Shown piece after piece: positions 8,383 to 18,866 of a stretch of DNA of 64,000 bases. The notes beneath the pieces were generated by a model. It saw only the letters and a list, made by a program, of their open reading frames with translations, did not search any database and was not told the origin of the DNA. The stretch spans positions 23,668 to 87,667 of the forward strand of contig JAPPLH010000003.1 in the NCBI GenBank assembly GCA_028819505.1. Reading direction: 5' to 3'. How positions within the stretch are numbered: position 1 is the stretch's first letter; every line of letters begins with the position of its first letter. Both the position numbers and the translations under genes were made by a program. The DNA comes from Acidimicrobiaceae bacterium (lineage in GTDB: Bacteria > Actinomycetota > Acidimicrobiia > Acidimicrobiales > Aldehydirespiratoraceae).

Positions 8383-11082
8383 TTAGAAGCCGTACTTGCG
8401 ACGCCGGGTCTCAAATGCAGTCCTGCCACCCTCCAAGACCTCCTCAACCAGCGCCCGCACGGACGGCGAGTCGATCGAGCCCATGTGCTCGGGTGAGATG
8501 AATGCCCTTCCACCAGAGGCCTCGCCTGAAGCACGCAGTCCGAGTATCAGTTCGGCATCCCCCAAGACTGGGATATTGGCGTTGTGGGTCGAGAATACGA
8601 ACTGCCGACGACGCTTCCCTTCACGAATCCGAGGCACGACACCCTCGGTGATGAACCGGTTGTCCAGGTCGTCCTCCGGCTGATCGATCACGAGGGGGGC
8701 AGCTGACTCCAGCAGCAGCAGCAAGAGCACAGCCGTCGCCTTCTGTCCCTTGGACAGTTGGCGGAGCGCGTGCCAATCCGGCTGCTCGCCCAATGGGGCG
8801 GTGTTCAACTTGAGATCCGTTGTCGAGGGCAACTCCAGTTCCTCAATCTGCATCAAGGTGCTCGCGGAGGCCCCTGCCAAGCGCTCGGCCTGCTTGGGCG
8901 GCAGACCGTATTGCTCCTTCACAGTGTCGCTACCGCTCCGGCACGCTTCGACGAACGCCGGTAGCGACATGTCCTCGACTTGCCCCAAGATCGCGACGGT
9001 CTCTGAGAGACGGCCTCCAATCTCCTGCGTGAGAAGAGCAACGAAGGGCTCGCGATTGCCGGCGTTGCAGACCTCGACATGTACTCGATCCCTCAGCTCC
9101 GTGCTGACCTTGCGTGCAGCCCGACTGAGGTCCCGGAACTCCTCGGCCTTGACGTCCTCCCATTCGGCCAAGAGTTGGCGACGACGGTCCATGTGCTCGT
9201 CGACGACGCGCTCCAGCAGGGCACGCCTCTGGGACAGAGGCTGCAGGTTCTCGATGTCACGTCGCAGTCGAATGAACTCCTCTCCGTCGACGGCGGATTT
9301 CTGGAGTTCGCGCAGGATTGATTGGTAAGCGGCGTCTATCCGGCGCTTTCGTTCCGACCAGCGGGCGCGTATCTCCTCGATTCCCTCGTCGGCTCGCTCC
9401 AAGGCTGTCTGCAACCGTCGTGTCACCTTCCCGAGATCGCGACTCAACTGCTCCAAGACCTCTCCGGCACCATTGAGAGTGCCGGCGCCCGGCAAGCCTT
9501 CGAGGGCATCCTCGGACACGAACGTCGTGTCGATCGGTAGCTCCCGGCGGATCGTCTCCGATGCTTCGCGGAACACCTGCACACGTTCGGGCACAGATGC
9601 GAGGATCCGCTCCTCGCGGACGAGCAGGCTCTGATCACGAAGACGGTCTTCAAGGCCCGCCTCTTGGAAGCGCTCAAGAGTCTGCTCGAGTCTGGGCAGA
9701 TCCGCCAAACGCTCATCTATGTCGTCCATTTCGGAGGCGGTCTGCACGATGGCCAGACGGGTCTTCTTCAGTTCGCGTAGGACCTCCGCCTTGCGTTGGC
9801 GCAGAGACTCGTCCGAGCTTACGAAGCGATGCAACAGTGACGTGAGCTTCTCCTCGCTGCTTGTCAACTCCGATATCTCGTGCTGGCCGTAGACCTCGAT
9901 TCCCGGCAGAATGTCGCGTGGCAGGAGCTCAAGCACTCTTCCCTCATGGTCGCGTACGACCGGCGGGTTGGGGACCGTGCGTTCAATCCTGTATTCGACT
10001 TCGGCTGGCCGAAGGCAACGCACATGAAGCGACAGTTTCGTTCCCGGCCGAATCACCTGCCGAACGATCTCTTGATGGGTCCTGAGCGCCTCGGCTCCCT
10101 TCGGCTCCAGGCTGAGCACATACCGGAGGCTCTCCACCACGGTCGACTTTCCGGTGCCGCGGCCGCCAATCATTACATTCAGGTTTTCGTTGAAGTGTAC
10201 AGCAGCACCGTCCAGGAATCCTCCGCCCTCCCACGCGAGGGCCACCAATTCTGCGTGTTCCTCGGGATCAGGTTCACTGTTGAGACGAAGTCTCGAGTCC
10301 GGGTCAAGGAATGCTTGTCGGAGGCCGTCGACAGTGACCTCGTCCGTCATCTTGATCCAGCAGGTAGCTGAAGCGTCGTCTAAGTCCTCGGGCTTGGTCA
10401 CATCCTTGGCGTTTAGTGCCGCCACAGCCTGCCTACGGCTTGCGGGGAAGCTGCGCCTGTAGTCGGGGTTTTGATCCTCCAGGATCCGGCGAACATCTTC
10501 CGGCAGTTGCGCGATTGAGCCGGGAATCTGGACCGCAAGCAGGTCCTGGCACTGCCATGCCCTTATGCGAGCCTGGCCGCTCAGCACCTTGAACAGCCCC
10601 TTCTTGCCGGTCGAGTGAGCAGCTACCGCGATGCCACCCTGCTCTCGGACCTTGCCTAGGACCGTCACGAAGTCGTATGAGCATTGAGTGGACGAAGGCT
10701 CAGTGTCTCGTACTCCGAATTCGCCAAGGAACCTCTCCAGCTGCTGGTCTTCCATATCCGGCGAGTAGACGCACAGGACATGTATCCCCTCGGTCGATTC
10801 CAGCTCGAATCCAGGGAGGATAGTGACGTCGGTGCCTTGAGCAGCGCTCCTGAAGCGTGAGACATCGCGCACGCTGTTGTGATCAGTGATTGCCAAGACT
10901 GCGACTCCAACTTCCCGGGCCTTGGTGACCATTGCACGCGTGTAGCGCGCTGCGCCCCCATCCTGTTCAGCTCCCTGGAACGTACCGGGGTAATGGGCCG
11001 GGTTCACTTGCAGCGCGCAGCGCATGAATCGCGCACCGCACCCGAGGCTCAAGGCATCGACGATCACGTCGTTGGTGCTCAC
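8383..11082 (-). CDS. PHP-domain plus SMC-like AAA ATPase (TrlF/Ppl type), candidate anti-phage protein
   Basis: I start this at the GTG at 11082, preceded by a strong GGAGAAGGG ribosome-binding site; a longer frame to 11307 has no domain match. 899 residues. N-terminal PHP phosphoesterase region: LAITDHNSVRDV (66-70), ILPGFELESTEGIHVL and GIAVAAHSTGKKG; the expected first DLHxH motif is not seen, its place reading RFMRCALQVNPAHY. ABC/SMC ATPase halves: Walker A GGRGTGKST (306-314), long helical coiled coil (about 400-680), signature LSKGQ (776-780), Walker B PLVIDQPEDDLDN, and FSTHN near 831. This is the architecture of TrlF-family ATPases and of the Ppl defence protein (PHP-like plus ATPase). 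It probably senses or processes nucleic acid with ATP hydrolysis and cuts with PHP metals. The partner is the downstream AlbA_2 gene. Confidence 0.87.
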   Translation of the reverse strand: MSTNDVIVDALSLGCGARFMRCALQVNPAHYPGTFQGAEQDGGAARYTRAMVTKAREVGVAVLAITDHNSVRDVSRFRSAAQGTDVTILPGFELESTEGIHVLCVYSPDMEDQQLERFLGEFGVRDTEPSSTQCSYDFVTVLGKVREQGGIAVAAHSTGKKGLFKVLSGQARIRAWQCQDLLAVQIPGSIAQLPEDVRRILEDQNPDYRRSFPASRRQAVAALNAKDVTKPEDLDDASATCWIKMTDEVTVDGLRQAFLDPDSRLRLNSEPDPEEHAELVALAWEGGGFLDGAAVHFNENLNVMIGGRGTGKSTVVESLRYVLSLEPKGAEALRTHQEIVRQVIRPGTKLSLHVRCLRPAEVEYRIERTVPNPPVVRDHEGRVLELLPRDILPGIEVYGQHEISELTSSEEKLTSLLHRFVSSDESLRQRKAEVLRELKKTRLAIVQTASEMDDIDERLADLPRLEQTLERFQEAGLEDRLRDQSLLVREERILASVPERVQVFREASETIRRELPIDTTFVSEDALEGLPGAGTLNGAGEVLEQLSRDLGKVTRRLQTALERADEGIEEIRARWSERKRRIDAAYQSILRELQKSAVDGEEFIRLRRDIENLQPLSQRRALLERVVDEHMDRRRQLLAEWEDVKAEEFRDLSRAARKVSTELRDRVHVEVCNAGNREPFVALLTQEIGGRLSETVAILGQVEDMSLPAFVEACRSGSDTVKEQYGLPPKQAERLAGASASTLMQIEELELPSTTDLKLNTAPLGEQPDWHALRQLSKGQKATAVLLLLLLESAAPLVIDQPEDDLDNRFITEGVVPRIREGKRRRQFVFSTHNANIPVLGDAELILGLRASGEASGGRAFISPEHMGSIDSPSVRALVEEVLEGGRTAFETRRRKYGF

Positions 11083-11345
11083 GGTCCCTTCTCCGTAGTG
11101 GTCGGACAGTAGTCGGACCACCAGATTGTAGCCGTAGGCCCCGAGGCGGCAGCCCCGGCTGAGCCAGCGGGCAGAGGTCGTCGTCTGATGCGTCGCCAAG
11201 ATGCCCCGACAGCAGGTCAGGGCACCACCCAGTCGGAGCCTTGGGCTTGCGTCGGATTCGTCCCGAGACAGTCCCCCGGCTTCTACCCCGGCACCACCCC
11301 AGTTCACAGGAGTTGACGGACGATCAGGCTACGTTGGCAGGCGTC

Positions 11346-12026
11346 ATGGCCACGAGTTCTGCCCGCGCTTCGGCCAAGCCCGCCTCCGGGGCCGGCACGG
11401 AGGCCGCGGCCGTCGTGCTGTTCGTGCGCCACGGGCAGACTCCGACCACCGGGTCGGTGCTGCCGGGCCGGGCGCCGGGCCTCCATCTGTCGCCGGAGGG
11501 TGTGGAGCAGGCGCGGCGGGCGGCCGAGCGGCTGGCCGGGCTGGGCCGGATCAGGGCGGTCTACGCCTCGCCCATGGAGCGCACCGTCGAGACGGCCGGA
11601 CCCATCGCCCGGGCCTGCGAGCTGCGGGTGCGGCGCAGCCCCGGACTCGTCGAGTGCGACTTCGGCCGGTGGACGGGCCGCAAGTTGGAGAACCTGCGCC
11701 GTCGCAAGGAGTGGACCGCCGTGCAGCGCCACCCGAGCGGGTTCCGCTTCCCCGGCGGGGAATCGTTCGCCGAGATGCAGGCCCGGGCCCTCGACGCGGT
11801 GGCCGCCATCTGCGCCCGCCACGCCGGCGAGACCGTGGTGGCCGTGTCCCACGCCGACGTGATCAAGGCGGTGGCCGCGTCGGCGGCCGGCACGCCGCTG
11901 GACCTGTTCCAGCGGATCGTGATCTCGCCGTGCTCGGTCACCGCCGTCGCCTACCATCCTTCCGGCCCGATCCTGCTGACCGTGAACAACACCGGCGACG
12001 ACCTGGCGTCGCTGCGGCCGTCGTGA
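11346..12026 (+). CDS. Histidine phosphatase of the MSMEG_4193 family
   Basis: 226 residues from ATG 11346 (an earlier Met at 11241 lies in non-conserved sequence). The phosphate-binding core is FVRHGQTPTT with the phospho-accepting His, then ASPMERTVETA, ECDFGRWTG and the late VVAVSHADVIK. The length and context match the actinobacterial family TIGR03848. Together with the two genes downstream it forms a widely conserved actinobacterial trio whose joint function is unknown; it is often near mshC and the inositol-related genes. A phosphatase activity is expected from the residues, but substrate is unknown. Confidence 0.9.
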   Translation: MATSSARASAKPASGAGTEAAAVVLFVRHGQTPTTGSVLPGRAPGLHLSPEGVEQARRAAERLAGLGRIRAVYASPMERTVETAGPIARACELRVRRSPGLVECDFGRWTGRKLENLRRRKEWTAVQRHPSGFRFPGGESFAEMQARALDAVAAICARHAGETVVAVSHADVIKAVAASAAGTPLDLFQRIVISPCSVTAVAYHPSGPILLTVNNTGDDLASLRPS

Positions 12027-12045
12027 GCACGGGGCGCATGCAGCC

Positions 12046-12543
12046 GTGAGCGAGTCGTTCCACTTCGAGGCGGTCGACATGCTCACCGTGGGCACGCTCG
12101 GGCCCAAGGGCGGGCGGGTCTTCTACCTGCAGTGCCTGGCCGGGGGCGAGCTGGTGTCGCTCAAGTTCGAGAAGCGCCAGGCGGCCGCCCTGGCCGAGTA
12201 CCTGGAACGGGTGCTGGGCGAGCTGGGCGAGCTGCCCGACGCCGCGGAGGCAGACCCGCCCGACGACCTCGACATGCGCGAACCGGTGGTGGAGGCATGG
12301 ACGATCGGCGCCCTGGGGATCGCCTACGACCAGGAGGAGGGTCGGGTGATCCTCGTCGCCGAGGAGTTGGTCGAGGACCCCGACGCCACCGGAGCGTCGG
12401 CTCGGTTCACTCTGACCCGCCCGCAGGTCCGGGCGCTGGTGACCCGGGCCCGGGCCGTGGTCGCCGCCGGCAGGCCGCCGTGCCCGTTCTGCCTGCGGCC
12501 CCTGGAACCGTCCAACAGAGACTGGTGCCCGTGCCACAACTAA
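12046..12543 (+). CDS. DUF3090 family protein
   Basis: 165 residues from a GTG 19 bases after the phosphatase stop. The family (TIGR03847/DUF3090) is conserved across Actinobacteria and almost always neighbours the phosphatase and SCO1664-type genes, as here. The C-terminal PCPFCLRPLEP...WCPCHN has two CPxC pairs that look like a zinc-binding knuckle, while FYLQCLAGGELVSLKFEKRQ is the conserved N-terminal sheet. Function is unknown; a regulatory or scaffold role with the kinase-like partner is a guess. Confidence 0.92.
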   Translation: MSESFHFEAVDMLTVGTLGPKGGRVFYLQCLAGGELVSLKFEKRQAAALAEYLERVLGELGELPDAAEADPPDDLDMREPVVEAWTIGALGIAYDQEEGRVILVAEELVEDPDATGASARFTLTRPQVRALVTRARAVVAAGRPPCPFCLRPLEPSNRDWCPCHN

Positions 12544-13298
12544 GCGCGAGTGAGAGCGCTGGCCACCAGTCCCCCATCCGGGACAGGCCCCCCATCCAGA
12601 CCGACCGTGCCCTGGCCCTGCTGTCCGGCGGCGAGGTGGAGCTGCGGGGAAGGATGCCCCACAGCTCCAACGCGACCTTCCTGGTGGACGTGACCATCGA
12701 GGGGCTCGACGCCCAGGCCGTCTACAAGCCGGTGCGGGGCGAGCGGCCGCTGTGGGACTTCCCCTCCGGCCTGGCCCACCGCGAGGCCGGCGCGTTCTGG
12801 GTGGACGCCGCGCTCGGGTGGGACGTGGTCCCCCCCACTGTGGTGCGCGACGACCTGCCCTTCGACGAGGGGTCGCTCCAGCTGTTCATGCCCGCCCATT
12901 TCGAGGAGCACTACTTCACGCTGGTGGAACAGGAGCGGCTCCGGCCCGAACTGGAGCGCGTCTGCGCGCTCGACATCGTGATCAACAACACCGACCGCAA
13001 GTCGGGCCACTGCCTGCTCGGAACCGACGGCACCGTCTGGGCCATCGACAACGGGCTGTCGTTCCACTCCCAGTTCAAGCTGCGCACCGTGATCTGGGAC
13101 TTCGCCGGCGAGCCGCTGCCCGACGAAGTGGGCCGGGACCTGCGCTCACTGCTGGACGCCGGCCTTCCCGAGCCCCTGGCCGCGGCGCTCACGGCCCAGG
13201 AGCAGGACGCCACCCTGGCCCGAACCGAGACTCTGGTAGCCGCGGGACGGTTCCCGTCCGACGGCCACGGCCACCGCTGGCCCTGGCCGCTGGTCTAG
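12531..13298 (+). CDS. SCO1664 family kinase-like protein
   Basis: 255 residues from GTG 12531 (GTG 12525 is an equal choice), overlapping the end of the DUF3090 gene by 13 bases, so the two are translationally coupled. The family (TIGR03843) shows distant similarity to PI3/4-kinase and HipA-like folds: a lysine in VYKPVRGERPLWDFP as ATP-binding candidate, the LDIVINNTDRKSGH catalytic-loop-like motif with Asp and Asn, and the metal-site-like WAIDNGLSFH. It may phosphorylate a protein or small molecule. Length and order match the conserved trio. Confidence 0.9.
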   Translation: MPQLSASESAGHQSPIRDRPPIQTDRALALLSGGEVELRGRMPHSSNATFLVDVTIEGLDAQAVYKPVRGERPLWDFPSGLAHREAGAFWVDAALGWDVVPPTVVRDDLPFDEGSLQLFMPAHFEEHYFTLVEQERLRPELERVCALDIVINNTDRKSGHCLLGTDGTVWAIDNGLSFHSQFKLRTVIWDFAGEPLPDEVGRDLRSLLDAGLPEPLAAALTAQEQDATLARTETLVAAGRFPSDGHGHRWPWPLV

Positions 13299-13299
13299 T

Positions 13300-13326
13300 C
13301 CGCGAGCGAAGAGTCCCGCCTCGCGG
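13300..13326. terminator. Hairpin in a convergent gap
   Basis: CCGCGAG (13300-13306) and CTCGCGG (13320-13326) pair perfectly around a 13-base loop, filling the 28-base gap between the stops of two convergent genes. There is no T-run, as is common in Actinobacteria. It would serve both strands. Confidence 0.5.
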
Positions 13327-14376
13327 TCAGTTCCGCAGGCGTGAGGCGCTGACCTCGCGCATGCGGGCCAGCACGTCCACGCCGAGCTGGTGCCAGACGT
13401 GCAGCAGGTCCACCAGCACCCAGTTCTCCCGGATCAGCAGCCGGTCCTCGCCGCCGGCAGGGCCCGGGGACCGCTCAACCCGCCAGAAGTCGAGGCTGCG
13501 CATGTCGATCCGCCGGCCGGCGGGAGCGATGCCGAGCCACCCGTCGCCGGTGACGGTCATGTGCATGCCCGGCCACGCGGTCACCGCCACGTAGTCGCCG
13601 TCGGCGAAGTAGCTGTGCTCGCCGTGGTAGCCCCCGCCGCGGTCGGGCATGGATGCAAGGAACGGGATCTGGTGCCAGCGGCGGAAACCGTCGACACCCC
13701 GGGCGGTGCCGATGCCGGCCGGCCCGTACCAGCTGAACTTCGGGTGCCACCAGTGCTCGAGGTTCATCGCCGCGACGGGCTCGGCCGGGTGCTTGACCAT
13801 GTCGCCGAGCATCCCGACGACATGGCGCAGGCTCGCCTCCGATCGGGCGGGATCGCGGGGTCCCGGCACGAGGCCGTCGCCGGGCGCGGGACCGGGAACG
13901 TGCCACTCGCGGCCCAGCGACGGACCCATGGGCCACGTCCCCGACTGGATCATCAGCTCGGGCAGGTCCCAGAGAGCCTGCATCTCGACCACCCGGCCAC
14001 CGGCCACCCGGTAGTACTCGTGGAACCTCATGGCGGCCTGCTGACCCGACGGCGGGATGCCGCAGAACGGCCCGACCCAGGTCCCCGTGTAGTGCCCGCA
14101 GCACCCCACCCAGGCGTTGCCGCCGGGGTCGGGGCCGGCCATGACGATCGTGTCGCGCCGCTCCAGGTCGGGCATGGCTTGCTGCAATGGGGCCAGCGCC
14201 TCGCCCAGCAGGCCGGCGGGCCCGTCGAGATCCTCGAATGGATGGGCCAGGTGGACCTCGGCGTCCGGCGCGAACACTGTGTCCAGCGCCGCGCCGACCC
14301 GGTCGCCGTCGTAGTCGTAGAGGGCGGCGCGCAGCGGACTGAGCAGCGCCTTGTTGGCGTCGTGGGCGTCGCTCAC
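13327..14376 (-). CDS. Tandem NTF2/SnoaL-fold protein A
   Basis: 349 residues from a GTG, with two NTF2-like (SnoaL) domains in series: residues about 10-150 (FAPDAEVHLAHPFEDLDGP, YYRVAGGRVVEMQALWDLP) and about 190-345 (HWWHPKFSWYGPAGIGT, YFADGDYVAVTAWPGMH, ENWVLVDLLHVWHQLGVDVL). NTF2-fold proteins act as cyclases, isomerases, dehydratases or binding proteins. It is the last gene of the ABC-importer locus, 16 bases after the MetE-like gene. It is a paralogue of the proteins at 16719-17771 and 23718-24686, sharing the WVxxDLLHxxxQxGxDxLxRM-type end with the first. The reaction is unknown. Confidence 0.8.
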   Translation of the reverse strand: MSDAHDANKALLSPLRAALYDYDGDRVGAALDTVFAPDAEVHLAHPFEDLDGPAGLLGEALAPLQQAMPDLERRDTIVMAGPDPGGNAWVGCCGHYTGTWVGPFCGIPPSGQQAAMRFHEYYRVAGGRVVEMQALWDLPELMIQSGTWPMGPSLGREWHVPGPAPGDGLVPGPRDPARSEASLRHVVGMLGDMVKHPAEPVAAMNLEHWWHPKFSWYGPAGIGTARGVDGFRRWHQIPFLASMPDRGGGYHGEHSYFADGDYVAVTAWPGMHMTVTGDGWLGIAPAGRRIDMRSLDFWRVERSPGPAGGEDRLLIRENWVLVDLLHVWHQLGVDVLARMREVSASRLRN

Positions 14377-14392
14377 GGCCCGCAGTCCGAGG

Positions 14393-15540
14393 TCACCAGA
14401 GCCGGCGGCTGGCCAGTTCGGCTCCCTCGGCGAGGGCGGACAGCTTGGCGTAGGCGATCTCCGGGTCGATGCCCGCGTAGCCGGCGAAGGTGGAGAACCC
14501 GCAGTCGGTTCCGGCGATCACCCGCTCGCGCCCGACGATGGCCGCGAACCGCTCGATCCTCTGCGCGATCAACTCGGGATGCTCCACGAAGTGGGTGGTG
14601 GTGTCGATCACGCCCGGCGCCAGCACCAGGTCGTCGTCGAGGTCCGCCTCCGCGAAGACCGTCCACTCGTGGGCATGGCGGGGGTTGGCCGTCTCGAACA
14701 GCAGCGTCCGGGGCTTGGCGGCCAGCGCGATGGGCAGCACCTGCTCCATGGGCGCGTCGTGGGTGTGGGGTCCCTCGTAGTTTCCCCAGCACACGTGCAG
14801 GCGGATCCGGTCGGCGTCGATGTTCCGCACCGACCAGTTGAGGGCCTCCACTGCCATTCGGGCGGCCCGTTCGAAGGCCTCGTCGGGCTGGCCCTTGAAC
14901 ATCATGTGCCGGCCCAGCCCGAGGTCCGGTGAGTCGAGCTGAAGCAGGAATCCCGCCGCAACGATGGCCTCGTACTCCGGACGCATCGCCTCGGCCAGGG
15001 CGTAGAGGTACTCCTCGTGGTCGCCGTAGTAGTCGTCAGGCTGGAACAGTGCGATCACACCCGGAGAGGCCGCGTTCATGAACCCGCCCTCGGGCCGGTG
15101 ACGATCGAGCGCGGCGGCGAAGTTGGCGATGTCGCGCCGGCAGGGCTCGCTGTCGGTGGGCGCCACGGGACCCGCGCAGCGGGGCCGCGTGTAGGTGGGG
15201 GTGCCGCCGCTGGCGGCTTGGCGCTGGAGGAACGACGGGTACTCCTCGAGGTCGGCGGGCGCCCGTCTGGGGCTGTCGCCGGCGAAGCCGCTGATCCGGT
15301 ACTTGATGTAGGTGGCGTAGCTGAGCTTGCTCATCTCGCCGTCGCTCACCAGGTCCACACCCGAGGCGACCTGGCGGGCGACCACCTCGTCCACCGCGGC
15401 GGCCACCGTCGCGTGGTGCTCGTCGATGTCGACCTCGTCCTCGTTCTCGATCGCGAACACACCCGCGGTCACCGCCGCCGAGCGCGGCAGGCTGCCGACG
15501 TGGGTGGTGAGTATCCGTCCCGCACCCTCCGTCGGAGCGC

Positions 15541-15544
<4 letters not shown>
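14393..15544 (-). CDS. Cobalamin-independent methionine synthase II-like methyltransferase
   Basis: 383 residues from ATG 15544, overlapping the ABC ATPase stop by four bases (ATGA); the frame continues upstream without conserved sequence. The fold is that of the MetE C-terminal domain: HVGSLPRSA at the start, SDGEMSKLSYATYIKYR, and the zinc site with LHVCWGNYEGPHTHDAP (His-x-Cys) and AGTDCGFSTF (Cys). Stand-alone members transfer methyl groups to thiols or act as epoxyalkane:CoM transferases. The full-length MetE N-terminal half is absent, as usual for this group. Inside an ABC-import operon it may take a methyl group from the imported compound, which is an inference. Confidence 0.85.
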
Positions 15545-16718
<1,174 letters not shown>

Positions 16719-16719
<1 letters not shown>

Positions 16720-17771
16720 CAGAACTCCTTTTTCCCGAGCAGGTGACGCATGCGATCCAGAGGCTCCAGTCCCTGCTGGGACAGCCAGTGGAGCAGATCG
16801 ATGAACACCCAGTTGTCAGCGAGCTTGTCGCCTTCGCGGCGGTACACATCCACGACCCGCATCTCTGCGGGACCGCTGGCCGGCAGCCCGAGGAAGCCGC
16901 CGCGGGGCCGGTGGGACACGTTGGCCCAGCCGAACCACGCCGCGTAGCGGCCCTCGGCCAGCCGGGCCACATGGCCGTGGAACTCCTTGTCGGTCAGGCC
17001 GAAACGGAACGGGAGCGAGTGTTGCTGCCGGTAGCGCCCGATCGTGTAGCTGGCGCCGATGCCGTCGGGGCCGACCCAGAGCATGTCCTCGTGCCAGCAG
17101 CGGGCCAGCACCTCGTGGGGCAGCCGGTCGTCACCCGACTCGCGGGCGATGCGGTTGGCCTCGCTGAGGTCCTCGGCCATGCGCCGGGCCACGGCCAGGG
17201 TGGCCTTGCCCTCGGCCGGGTCCTGCTCGTCGTAGATCAGGCCGTCGCCGGTGCGGGGACCGACGTAGAAGCCGGGCTGGCCGGTGGAGGGCGGCAGCGG
17301 GAACTGACCGGCCTGGCGCATGACGCTCAGCAGGTCGCAGAACATGGCCGTCTCGGCGATGCGGCCGTCGGCGACCCGGCTGAACTCGGCGTAGCGCAGC
17401 AGCGCCACCCGCCGGGTCGGGGGCATGTCGAGCCATGGCCCGTCGAAGAGTCCCATCAGGCAGCCCATGGAGCACACCCAGGTCGTGGCCCCGTCGTCGG
17501 CGTCGTTGTCACCGGCGAAGAACACGTCGCAGCGGCGCTGCAGCGGGGCCATGGCTCGCACCAGCGGCTGCCAGAAGACCTCGGCCACAGCATGGGCGCC
17601 CCGCTGCTCGTAGAAGGGGTGCATGCCGCGCCAGAGGTAGTCCTCGGACACGCCGGCCCCCAGCGCCTCGGCGATGCCGCCGGCCGTGGCGTCCCTTGCC
17701 CGGCACGCCGCGCCCAGCGTCTCGTGGTAGTCCAGCACCACCCTCTTGGCTTCCTGAAGGTGCGCGGCCAC
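16719..17771 (-). CDS. Tandem NTF2/SnoaL-fold protein B
   Basis: 350 residues with two NTF2-like domains: about 10-160 (YLWRGMHPFYEQRGAHAVA, FAGDNDADDGATTWVCSMG, LRYAEFSRVADGRIAETAM) and about 195-345 (CWHEDMLWVGPDGIGASYT, RLAEGRYAAWFGWANVSH, DNWVFIDLLHWLSQQGLEPL). It sits between permease 2 (6-base gap) and the ABC ATPase (1-base overlap), an unusual place for an enzyme and a strong sign that it works on the imported compound. It is a paralogue of proteins A and C in the locus. The chemical role is unknown; hydratase, isomerase or ester-cyclase activity are possibilities within the fold. Confidence 0.8.
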
Positions 17772-17777
17772 GGCTGC

Positions 17778-18863
17778 TCAGCCCTTGACTGCGCCGGCGC
17801 CGAGACCCCGGACGAGGTGCTTCTGGAACAGGATGATCACGATCACGATGGGAAGGGTGATCGACACCGACGCAGCCGCCGCCTCGGTGATCGTGCGCGA
17901 GCTCTCCCCGCCGGTCAGCGACACGATCGCCACCGGCAGCGTCCACTCCGTGGGGGCCAGCACCCTCACGAACAGGTACTCGTTGTAGGCCAGCAGCATC
18001 GTGAACAAGCCCGTCGCGATGATGGCGGGCCACATGATGGGGATGATCACCTTGCGGAAGGCCTGCAGCCGGGTGGCGCCGTCCATCATGGCGGCCTCCT
18101 CCATCTCCTTGGGCACCTCGATGAAGAAACTGCGCAGCATCCAGATGGTGAACGGCTGGTTCACGGCCACGAGGGCGAGCACGATGGCCAGCCGCGTGTC
18201 CAGGACTTGAAGGGTGTCGATTCCGGGGAAGTCGATCAGAGGGAAATTCCAGGAGCCGACGCCGGTGCTGGTGAGCCACTCGTCGATCTCCTTGGCGCCG
18301 AAGAAGTACGGGAGCACGAACGCCGTCCGGGGCAGCGCCCGGAATCCCAGTGCGACGATCAGGATGACCGCGCCGGAGATGCCGGTGTAGCGGGCGAGGC
18401 CGTATCCGGCCAGCAGCCCGATGGACAGCGAGATGAGCATGGTCAGAAGCGTGACGACGACGCTGTTGACCAGGAAGTCGTACTCGTCGTTGGCCTCCCA
18501 GAACCGGGGGAAGCGCCACAGCGCCACGCAGATCACCGCGGTGGCTCCCAGGAACCACGGCCAGCCGTGGCGGGCACGGCGCCCGATCAGGCCCAGCGCA
18601 GCGGCGACGGCGGCGACCACCAGTAAGAACGCCAGCACGCCCCACATGTTCACGTCGTCGGAGTCGAGCCAGAAGTTGCGGTAGGCGTTGGCCGTGGTCT
18701 CGTACCCCCACAGCACGGGGGTCTTCGAGGCGACGTCGCGGGTGAACTTGATCGACGTCTGGGCGGTCCACACGAACGGTGTGACGCTCCACACCACCAG
18801 CAGGATCATTACGGCGTGGAGCGCGATCCGTGATGGCCGGATGGAGGGCCGCGAGAGCTTCAC
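17778..18863 (-). CDS. ABC importer permease, MalG/UgpE type
   Basis: 361 residues with an N-terminal membrane helix (VMILLVVWSVTPFVW), further helices around 75-115, and the five-helix core in the C-terminal two-thirds. The cytoplasmic EAA loop that contacts the ATPase reads EEAAMMDGATRLQAFRKVI. The protein is longer than the usual 280-300 residues: an extra segment at about 50-130 with two added helices (LAFLLVVAAVAAALGLIG, FLGATAVICVALW) separates helix 1 from the core. It starts 3 bases after the other permease stop. It forms the channel with that permease. Confidence 0.93.
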   Translation of the reverse strand: MKLSRPSIRPSRIALHAVMILLVVWSVTPFVWTAQTSIKFTRDVASKTPVLWGYETTANAYRNFWLDSDDVNMWGVLAFLLVVAAVAAALGLIGRRARHGWPWFLGATAVICVALWRFPRFWEANDEYDFLVNSVVVTLLTMLISLSIGLLAGYGLARYTGISGAVILIVALGFRALPRTAFVLPYFFGAKEIDEWLTSTGVGSWNFPLIDFPGIDTLQVLDTRLAIVLALVAVNQPFTIWMLRSFFIEVPKEMEEAAMMDGATRLQAFRKVIIPIMWPAIIATGLFTMLLAYNEYLFVRVLAPTEWTLPVAIVSLTGGESSRTITEAAAASVSITLPIVIVIILFQKHLVRGLGAGAVKG

Positions 18864-18866
18864 GGG

